A stretch of 64,000 bases of DNA from Panicum virgatum (Eukaryota > Streptophyta > Magnoliopsida > Poales > Poaceae), in assembly GCF_016808335.1 (NCBI RefSeq), contig NC_053147.1, positions 15,238,913 through 15,302,912 of the forward strand, written 5' to 3'. Position numbers and translations under genes: made by a program. Below the pieces are notes generated by a model. It saw only the letters and a list, made by a program, of their open reading frames with translations. It was not told the origin of the DNA and made no database searches. Positions 56,801-64,000 of this stretch are shown here, piece after piece (position 1 is the stretch's first letter; each line of letters opens with the position of its first letter).

Positions 56801-58090
56801 GGCATTCCTTAGACCATACGGCATGACAATGTAGCAATAAAGCCCATCTACTGTTACAAAGGCAGTATGCTTCCTATCCTCTATAGACATCTGAATCTGG
56901 TGGAAACCAGAGTATGCATCTAGGAAAGACAAAAGGTCACACCCGGAGGTGAAGTCCACGATCTGATCGATACGTGGTAGAGGATAGGGGTCTCTAGGAC
57001 ATGCCTTGTTGAGGCTGGTGTAGTCGATGCACATCCGAAGCTTCCCGTTGGCCTTTGGGACGACGACCGGATTGGCCAACCACACGGGGTGGTGGACCTC
57101 CTCGATGAAGCCGGCGTGTAGGAGCTTGTGGACTTCTTCGCGGATGAAGTTTTGTCGCTCCATGGACTGCATCCGAGGCTTCTGGCGCACCGGCGTGGCG
57201 TCGGGGTAGATCCTCAGATTGTGCTCGATCACTTCCCTGGGGATCCCGGGCATCTGTGACGGTTCCCAGGCGAACACGTCGACATTTGCCCGGAGGAAAG
57301 CGATGAGCGCGTCTTCCTATTTCTCCTCCAGGTTCCCCGCGATACGGGTGGTCCTGGTGGAGTCCGCTCCAATCTGCACCGTCTTCACGGAAACATGGTC
57401 CGGATCGGACGGTTGGACCTTGGGAGCCTTTGCAGGCGCCTTGGGCTGCGAGGTGGACGGATCCTCCTCGGAACGCGCAGCCTCTGCCGCCAGAGCATGC
57501 AGCCTCTCAACTGCAGCGATGGCAGCGGTGCGGTCGCCCTGTACGGTGAGGACTCCGGCAGGAGAAGGCATCTTCAAGACCAAATACCCATAATGAGCAA
57601 TGGCCATGAAGCGGTAGAGCGCCGGCCGGCCAATGATGGCGTTGAACGGGAGGTTTACTTCCGCAACATCGAACAGAACGCTCTCTGTGCGGAAGTTCTC
57701 CTCGGTCCCGAACGTGACCGGCAGTGTGATGCTCCCCAGGGGGAACACCGGGTGTGGGCCCACTCCAGAGAATGGGCGAGAGGGAGTCAGCTTGGACTCC
57801 GGGATCTGCAGCTGCTTGAACGCCGCATAGCTGATGACATTGAGGCATGCCCCACCGTCAATCAGCACGTGATAGAGCCTTATGTTGGATATGACAGGAG
57901 CGGTGACTAGAGGTAGTACACCAGCTCCGGCCATATTTTCCGGGCAGTCAGATGGCCCAAAAGAGATGGTGGTGTTCATCCATCTCTGATGCGGCGCCGC
58001 CTTCGGGACCCCCGGCTTCACCGAGAGGACCTCCCGGCGAAGGGTCTTCACATCCCGTCGGGAGACAAGCTCCCAGCTTCCGCCGTACAT
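53807..58090 (-). pseudogene. Ty3/gypsy pol: protease, RT, RNase H, integrase; three nonsense codons
   Basis: One frame from the ATG at 58090 to the stop at 53807. Protease: active-site block LIDGGACLNVIS, with Asp-Gly-Gly in place of Asp-Ser/Thr-Gly, which I recall as usual in this clade. RT: VVVPKANGKLRMCIDYTSLN, MPYGLRNALPTFVRAM and the catalytic EVYVDDIVVKT. RNase H: FFDGSAREKWAGAGVV, NMAEYEALIFGL, KGDSQLI. Integrase: zinc-binding segment ending SCKACQFH, then catalytic Asp in GVDILGPFP, Asp in IADNGTQF and Glu in SNGQVERANAEI. The C-terminus (GPFRVTEVCRPGCVRL) reads to NIEHLRKFYT. Interruptions: TAG at 57317-57319 between protease and RT, TAG at 54143-54145 and TGA at 54071-54073 after the integrase core. 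There are no frameshifts. Confidence 0.93.
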
Positions 58091-59739
58091 TACATACAGC
58101 TCTTGCAGTGGTCGCCGTTGTCGGAATCGGAGTCGTCGTCGTGGTAGACGCCCTTCAGCTCTCGAGCGGGGGATTGGTACCCCAGCTCCTTCTCCCCGGC
58201 GGCGGCCCCGCTGTCGGAGGCCTTCTCCTTGCCGGTCCGCTGGCGAGGAGGGGATGAACCATCCTTGGAGGACTGCTCACGCCGCCCACTGACCCGCTTC
58301 GCGAGCTTCTGGATCTCGCGGCAGTCAGCGGCGCTGTGGCGAGCGGTGGGATGCACTGGGCATGAACCTCCGCTTCCATCTTGCGGGCGAGGGCGTTTGC
58401 CGTGTGCATTCTGGCCCCCAGCCGCTGCTGCCGCAGCCGGCGTCGCTGCTGGCGCCGCTGCTGCAACGACTGGTCCACCAGATTGCAGTTCCCCGCGATT
58501 CCGGTTCTTGTTCTTCTTCTTCTTGCCACCGCCCTGAGCGGTAGCACTGGAGCCGCCAGCCTTGGCGTCTCCGCTTTGGGGGGCTGAGTGCCATGCACGA
58601 CCCTCAGCGGCCCTGGCACACTTGTCTGCCAGGGAGAAGAGCGTAGTGACGCTTTCCACCTCGTGCGTCGCCAGCTTCTCGAGCATCTTCTCGTCACGTA
58701 CCCCCTGGCTGAAAGCAGTGATAATAGATGCATCTGAGATACGAGGAATGGTACCCCGTACCTTGGTGAAGCGCGAGATGAAGGCCCGGAGCGTTTCTCC
58801 GGGCTTTTGCCTCATGGCGTGGAGGTGCGCCTCCACGCCATGCTGCTGGTACGCACTGGCGAAGTTCGCGGTGAACCTTGCACAGAGCTCTTCCCAGGAC
58901 TGGATCGTCCCAGGTGTGAGGTTCATGAGCCAGGTCCGGGCTGGCCCAGACAAGGCTACATGAAAGTAGCTTGCCATGACGGCGCCGTTACCACCAGCCG
59001 TTGTGATGGCAGTAACGTACACCTGCAGGAACTCCGACGGGTTAGTGGTACCGTCGTACTTTTCCGGCAGGTGGGGGCGGAACTTGGATGGCCATGCCAC
59101 CGCTTGGAGGTGGTCCGCCAGTGCAGCGCAGCCCACCCCAGCAACTGGTGCGCCTGGCTGTATCCGGGCGTTCACTAGGGGCTTGGGTGCCACCACATCC
59201 AAGTCGGCGTTGAGGTTACGGCCCTCAATGTTAAGACGGCGCTCTCGCGCCCTCTCAACGGAGACGCGGGCATCCTCTCCCGCGTGCCGGCGGTTGAGCT
59301 CCGCCCGCAGGTCTTCTGTTCGTGCACCCCTCACGGTAGGGGAGCGCACGGACGCCGACGCACCGCCCTGACGCTGGTGGTAAGGTACCACCGCATTGCC
59401 GGGCGGAGGTCGTTGCCCAGTCCTTGCAGAACTAGGGGAGGCCTGAGCCAGGTGGAGGAGACGGTCAACGTCATCCCGCCACTGCTTCAGGGCGTCTGGC
59501 GAGGCTGTCCCAGCCGGGGGGTTGCGAAGCAACTCCCTAGCCGCTGCCAGCGCTCCGCCGCTCGCAGCTTGTGAGGGGGCCCTTGATGGGCGCCCTGACT
59601 CTTGCCGGCGAGCAGCGCGCGCTGCTGCCGACGGTGGCTGCTCCACAGGCACGGTTGCCCCTGGAGCAGGAACACGAGGAGCGTGTGGCGTAGAGGACGC
59701 CACACCCTCCGTCATCTCTACGTCGTCCACACGAACCAT
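58090..59739 (-). CDS. Ty3/gypsy gag polyprotein
   Basis: 549 residues, intact. The N-terminal third is polar and Ala/Arg-rich. The retrotransposon gag core (PF03732 type) covers about residues 210-345 (LPEKYDGTTNPSEFLQVYVT, ARTWLMNLTPGTIQSWEELC, FISRFTKVRGTIPRISDASI). A lysine/arginine-rich stretch (GGGKKKKNKNRNRGEL) and a Cys/His motif (CPVHPTARHSAADC) follow for nucleic acid binding. The gag TAA (58090-58092) overlaps the pol ATG (58088-58090) by one base, as TAATG. gag forms the virus-like particle in the cytoplasm. Confidence 0.93.
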   Translation of the reverse strand: MVRVDDVEMTEGVASSTPHAPRVPAPGATVPVEQPPSAAARAARRQESGRPSRAPSQAASGGALAAARELLRNPPAGTASPDALKQWRDDVDRLLHLAQASPSSARTGQRPPPGNAVVPYHQRQGGASASVRSPTVRGARTEDLRAELNRRHAGEDARVSVERARERRLNIEGRNLNADLDVVAPKPLVNARIQPGAPVAGVGCAALADHLQAVAWPSKFRPHLPEKYDGTTNPSEFLQVYVTAITTAGGNGAVMASYFHVALSGPARTWLMNLTPGTIQSWEELCARFTANFASAYQQHGVEAHLHAMRQKPGETLRAFISRFTKVRGTIPRISDASIITAFSQGVRDEKMLEKLATHEVESVTTLFSLADKCARAAEGRAWHSAPQSGDAKAGGSSATAQGGGKKKKNKNRNRGELQSGGPVVAAAAPAATPAAAAAAGGQNAHGKRPRPQDGSGGSCPVHPTARHSAADCREIQKLAKRVSGRREQSSKDGSSPPRQRTGKEKASDSGAAAGEKELGYQSPARELKGVYHDDDSDSDNGDHCKSCM

Positions 59740-59782
59740 GGGGACGATGAGGAGAGGAACTGTGACCAGCTAAAGAAAGCCC

Positions 59783-59800
59783 CCTACCTGGCGCGCCAAA
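59783..59800 (-). other. Primer-binding-site-like sequence next to the 5' LTR
   Basis: Immediately inside the right LTR, reading on minus: TT, then TGGCGCGCCAGGTAGGGG. The TGG start pairs with a tRNA CCA end; I cannot name the tRNA from memory. Confidence 0.55.
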
Positions 59801-60841
59801 TGTCGTGGAGCTGCAACCACGGCCGGGTGGCGGAAGGCACCCGCCCTAGCCCAGAGGGTGTGTACTCGGGGGTTAGCTAGTTCCAGAACGATCTTCCTCA
59901 AGAACACGATGAACACAGCAAGATTTAGAGTGGTTCGGGCCGCCGGAGCGTAATACCCTACGTCCACTGGGTGTCGTATTGCCTCCCCACGAGAGTGTGA
60001 GAGCTTGTGTTTTTCTGGAGCTGTCCTGTACACAGCGAGTGCCTCCCTTTTATATCTCAAGGGAGGCGCGTACATGGCTGCCGGGACCCCGACAAGTGGG
60101 CCCAGCGATGCGGTATAAAATATAGTACTGTTCATCATTATGGCGTTGCAGGCAAAGGAGATCTTTCTCTGGATATCTTTGCCTGCTCTTGGAGTCTCCC
60201 GTTCAGCATGTCTAGGTGCTGTCTTGTCGGAACGGCGCCCGTCGTAGCCAGCGGCGTCGCCTGCCACGTAGCTGAACGGCTGTGTAGGGAGCGGCGTAGG
60301 CGGTATGATGGAAAAGTGCCGTGCCGTCGTATCCATTTAATGCGGCTGACGGGCTCTGCGCGGGCGCGGCACAGGCGGCTGCACTGTGCACCTTGGTAAT
60401 ACGTGGTGCACAGCGGGGCCTGTCAAAGGCTGTCCCGCGTGCTGCGGCGGCAGAGCATGCGTCAACCATCCGCATTAAATGTGGTGGGTGGGCGAGTCCC
60501 CCTTGCGGAGGACTCGTGCATGAGCCCGCGCCCGTGCCCCCGGGACACGTGGCGTCTCCGGACCCCCGCACGGTAAGGGGGTCCGGACGGCGCAGGAGGC
60601 CCCGGACCCCTATGGGGGGTCCGAGGTCTGGCTGTCAGCTCGGAGCTTCCATCCCTTAGAGACACGTGGCGTCTCCGGACCCATCCCCAGGCGGGGAACG
60701 GGTCCGGGGCCGTTGGCCTGGTGAGGGAAGAGCCTTTCCGGTGGAGCCTGGCTACTCCGTCCTTACGCGTAGTTACGGATAACTACGAGGGTACTGTCTG
60801 GCTGCGGTAAGAGTGGGTTCCCCTGCTACAGGGTACCGACA
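59801..60841 (-). repeat. Right LTR (5' LTR of the element)
   Basis: 1041 bp, about 98% identical to the left LTR by eye. It carries the active promoter position for gag-pol: TATAAAAGGGAGGC on minus at 60041-60054, with ACACGTGGCGTCT motifs upstream (about 60544 and 60662). Confidence 0.96.
60041..60054 (-). promoter_or_regulatory. TATA box of the 5' LTR
   Basis: TATAAAAGGGAGGC read on minus, 240 bp from the inner edge of the LTR and about 490-620 bp from the G-box motifs. Position and sequence fit a plant core promoter. Confidence 0.65.
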
Positions 60842-60946
60842 ATCCGCTTTAGAGATTTGAACTACGATAAGCGATAATCGAGAAGCGAGAAAATTTTCGC
60901 TTCTCTCGGCCACGCTTAGATTATAAACTAAGTGAAAATAAACAGA

Positions 60947-61454
60947 GCCAATGTGCGGCCTGAACACGTATTGGCAGCCCGGAATTTGGATGTGTATATA
61001 TTATCCTGTGCGTGCGACGTGTATCGCAAGTTGTAGCTTGGCGCCTTGGGCAGGTCAGGACGCCGGCGCGGGTTACCATGTTCCTGCACGCACTGTACGG
61101 ACGCGGTACGGTTTTACCGGCAGCTGCGTGCGGCCTGCGGCGCGGCTGCCGTTCAAATACCAGCGGCTAATCTACTCGATCCCCGCCTCGCATTTTTCCG
61201 GCGGCGTGCCGGGACTCCGTGAGAGCCAGGGCGCGTCCGCACGCGTGCAGTGCGGCGACAGCTGACGTGCGCTGAACCTGGGCGCGGGCTAGGTGCGCTG
61301 ACCAGGCAGGCGGCGACACGGAGGGAATGCGGTGGTAAAACACTAAGACTGTCCACAACGGCAAGAGCAAATTTGCTCCTCTCCCTCCTCGATTCCCACG
61401 CCCCCTCACATATTTACTGTCTACAGTGCGTCTACAGTGTCAAACAGTGCATCT
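60947..61454. other. Intergenic, no gene
   Basis: GC-rich (61030-61330) then AT-rich; the string ACTGTCCACAACGGCAAGAG at about 61347 resembles the start of an undefined grass MITE. Confidence 0.35.
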
Positions 61455-61668
61455 ACAGTACCCGTCACATTAAGTTTTCAAACACATACATGAAATATTA
61501 AATATAGTTAGAAAAAATAATTAATTACACAGTCTAACTGATTCCTACGAGATGAATATAATAATATTAATTAATCTATGATTGTACATTAATTGTCATG
61601 TAATAACGAAACGTGCTACAATACTCAAACCCAAACTTTTTTACCAACTAAACACCCCCTAAAGCCGA
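61455..61668. mobile_element. MITE fragment related to 1708-1942
   Basis: Right half matches the earlier element (AACGAAACGTGCTACAATAC, then CCCAAACTTTTTTACCAACT and AAACACCCC). The left end is unclear. Confidence 0.5.
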
Positions 61669-61879
61669 GCGCTGGCTCGTGCTGCGCGAACGTTACCTAT
61701 GCACACACGTACATATCATCGATTGGTGGCCATGGTCAGGCGATCCGGACCCAACCAGTGATGATGCTGCGTGTTCCTCATCCCAGATGTCGATGCAAGA
61801 GGCAACACAGTAACGCACGGGTTTATCTTGGTTCTGGCCGTGGGGCCGTATGTCCAGCAAAGACGTGTGCGAGAGCACT

Positions 61880-63197
61880 GTACTATCTTGCACCGGGGGT
61901 GCCTGTAGTAGGGGGTACAGGTGAGGCGAGAGAGAAGCTCCCAAGTCTCTGCTAGAGAAGGAGTTGATTGAAGCGAGTGCCAATATCGGGGTTCAGAAGA
62001 GCGTGTGTGCTCTGCTAGTAGTGCGAAGCATTGTGTTCTACCAAATTGGCCGGCCCCCCTAAGGGAACGCCCGCCTCCTCCCTTTATAGACACAAGGAGG
62101 GACGATGTACATGCACAGGGGATCATGAAAGTCGTCGTCTTTTCCCCGAATCGCGGGGGTGCAGTGGTCGAGTACTGTGGGAAGTACACTGTGGGGTATG
62201 GCGCCGGGCGTGGCAGTCGTCCTAGGCTTCGTCCTTGGTCTTGTGAGGATTGCGCCGGCGTCCTGGTGGCTCCAGCGGGCAGCGTGGTGGCGTTTCGAAG
62301 GTCCTGCAGGCCAGGGTCTTGTCCTGGTCAAGGCCGGAGTCGCTTCCGAGAGTCGTGCCCATACCGTTCGGGGGTTCCGCGGAAGGGAAAGTACAAAAGA
62401 GGCATGGGGAGTTGGCAGCATAGTAAATTGGAATGGTAGAGCAGTGATCGGAGTTGGCGGATAAGACTCCTGTCACAGCCACTGTGGGGGATGGCGGCTT
62501 GGCACCGTCAGACCCAGGCGCTGTGGAGAAGTGGTTGGCATTAATGCCTCCCCACGGAGAGCGGGTGAGTGGAAGGACCGTTTGTCCTTTCTGTCGAGGG
62601 GTGGCTTTGCCCGGCGTCAGAAGAGCACGCCTCAACCACTCGCACATAATACGGGTGGATGAGGGAGCTCCCAGCGGAAGGCTTGTGCCCGCCCCCACGT
62701 CCGCGTGACACGTGGCGGCTCCGGACCCCTCCCGAGCCGCTAGCTGAGCCGAGAGCTCACGGGGGTCCGGATAGGTACGTTGAGGTCCTGGACCCATCTG
62801 CGAGGGTCCGGGTCCTCGGCCACAGGTACTGAGCATTTCCGGCTTGTTTTGGTGACGAGAAGCGTCAGTGCGCAGAGCGGGCCAGGGCCATGATGGCGCT
62901 TGTTGCTCTGCAGCTGGTGCTATTACCGCACTGTCCCGCGCTCAAGGTCTCTGCCCTGCTTTCCCTCATCGCCTTACGACGCGCCGTTCGAGGGCAGTCG
63001 GCCAGCGCCGATGTTGGGCTGCTCAGCGCCCAGGGGCTCGGCTTTGTGTTGTTTGGTCACGTCTCGGCACGGTAACCGAGGGCATCTTTTGCTCGTGGGG
63101 TGTCGCACCATCACGGGCGGTCCAAGCCTTCCTCTTGCGACAAACTTAAAGCTTGGCGCCCGATGCGGCTATAAATAGGGATCGTGGGACTCCCTTT
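61880..63197 (-). repeat. LTR-like fragment related to the gypsy family
   Basis: Shares layout and motifs with the 47988/59801 LTRs: CTCCCTTTATAGACACAAGG (TATA region on minus) followed by TGTACATG, then about 640 bp later GACACGTGGCGGCTCCGGAC and CGGGGGTCCGG-type palindromes. No internal gag or pol adjoins it within the window, so it may be a solo LTR or part of an element. Confidence 0.5.
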
Positions 63198-64000
63198 TGT
63201 AAGGATCGATGGACTAAGAGGGGGTGAATTGGGCCTTTTTCAAATTTCTAAAACAAAGTAAAGTAACCTTAATCTATGCAAAACTAGTAAGGCTCAATTC
63301 ACCAAGCGGCTAGCTAAGCAAACTACACAATCTTACAAAGATACAACAAGATATTAAACTAAACAAGGTAGAGCTAAGCTATAATCTCTAAGGTCAAGCA
63401 CATAAATAATTGCATGAAAGTAAGTGCTTGAAAGTAAGGAGTGGGCAAGAGACAACCTGATTTTTTCCCGTGGTGTCGATGTGTTGGCACACACCCCTAA
63501 TCCACGTTGTGACACTCACTAAGAGTCTTGTCACCTCCCAAGTCACCGAGACGAGGGCGCTCACTAAGAGTCTCCGTTCACCATCCCGGCGTGGTGGAGC
63601 TCAAGCCACGTACAAACTTCTTCGGGCTCCCACAATCGTTGGCAAGCTCCGGAAGAAACACATTCAATCATCAAGATCGCCTAGGTGCTGCCAATCACCA
63701 AGAGTAACAAGCTAGGGCCTTCACTTGTGCAAGAACCGATCACCAAGAACGGATGCACACAAGCTTCTCTCTACTCAAGTCCTTAGTCTTGCTTCTTGAT
63801 TGATTGAATGAACAAGTATGTGAAAGATGAAGCTCAAGGTGGCTCTCAACAATGTATGAGTGTATGAATGTAGCCTGGTGTTAAGAGTGTGCAAAATGAC
63901 CCATTGGAGGGATATATATAGGCAGCTCACACGAATAGAGCCGTTGGAGAAAAACTGCCAGAAAACTGTGTAGCGTCGGTTAATCCGACGTACCTCCAAT
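63198..64000. repeat. Start of another repeat, probably an LTR, running off the window
   Basis: Begins TGTAAGGATCGATGGACTAA followed by GAGGGGGTGAATTGGGC, a string I associate with dispersed grass LTR retrotransposons (from memory). No coding sequence in the 800 bp visible. Contains two CTCACTAAGAGTCT repeats (63514 and 63559). Confidence 0.4.

Larger units (their letters stand above)
47988..60841 (-). mobile_element. Ty3/gypsy LTR retrotransposon, complete, with antisense ORF
   Basis: 12,854 bp, with LTRs of 1040 and 1041 bp (TGTCGTGG to ACCGACA) and an exact 5-bp target duplication ATCCG (47983-47987 and 60842-60846). gag (58090-59739) and protease-RT-RNase H-integrase (53807-58090) are on minus, so the right LTR is the 5' LTR. 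The domain order RT, RNase H, integrase defines Ty3/gypsy. A large ORF on plus (49658-52418) lies between the pol end and the left LTR. The LTRs differ at roughly 20 sites by eye, about 2%, so the insertion is young. The pol frame has nonsense codons, so this copy depends on others to move. Confidence 0.97.
47957..60946. mobile_element. Small MITE split by the LTR retrotransposon
   Basis: 47957-47987 and 60847-60946 join into about 135 bp. The outer ends, CTTGTTTATTTTCGCTTA and TAAGTGAAAATAAACAG, are inverted repeats, and the interior is rich in further palindromes (GAAGCGAGAAAATTTTCGCT). It was the landing site of the gypsy element; no target duplication of the MITE itself is clear. Confidence 0.6.

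Overview
This 64 kb window is nuclear plant DNA, almost certainly from a grass and probably a panicoid one. The evidence is short GT-AG introns, intron-containing housekeeping genes, PLS-class PPR genes, a nuclear tRNA, abundant MITEs, L1-type LINEs, a MULE carrying a plant mobile domain gene, and a 12.9 kb Ty3/gypsy element with an antisense ORF. There are no operons; genes are isolated between transposons.

Layout. 1-1150 (minus): the first five exons of cytosolic NADP-isocitrate dehydrogenase, running off the left edge. 1335-1942: two MITEs. 3309-5896: a PIF/Harbinger-like element with a MYB-like ORF and a transposase remnant. 7204-9481 (plus): a four-exon gene for a single-pass membrane protein. 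9816-15403: a Mutator-like element (9-bp target duplication, about 200-bp TIRs) with a transposase broken by four in-frame stops, followed by a plant mobile domain (PMD) gene. 15693-17741 (plus): a DYW-type PPR gene without introns. 17984-21390: a long repeat resembling a solo LTR.

22124-31482 is a decayed copy of the C-terminal half of a peroxisomal ABCD1-type ABC transporter. It has been split by nested insertions: a hAT MITE inside one exon, and a LINE inside another that itself holds a younger retroposon. 31781-31852 is a tRNA-Cys(GCA). 32465-35852 holds MITEs, a MULE-type fold-back and a 5'-truncated LINE. 36722-38467 (plus): a second PPR gene with one intron. 39387-41790 holds relics of a 14-3-3 gene and of a DYW PPR 3' end. 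45745-47165 is a DUF3537 membrane-protein pseudogene cut by a retroposon.

47988-60841 is a complete Ty3/gypsy retrotransposon (5-bp target duplication ATCCG, LTRs about 98% identical) inserted into a small MITE. gag and pol are on the minus strand. A long plus-strand ORF, of the putative gypsy-type transposon family plus a coiled coil, lies antisense between pol and the left LTR. The last 2 kb contain another MITE, an LTR fragment related to the same family and the start of a further repeat.

The functional genes I can support are the isocitrate dehydrogenase, the membrane protein, two PPR proteins and probably the tRNA. Most of the rest is a layered record of transposition in which host gene fragments act as dateable substrates.
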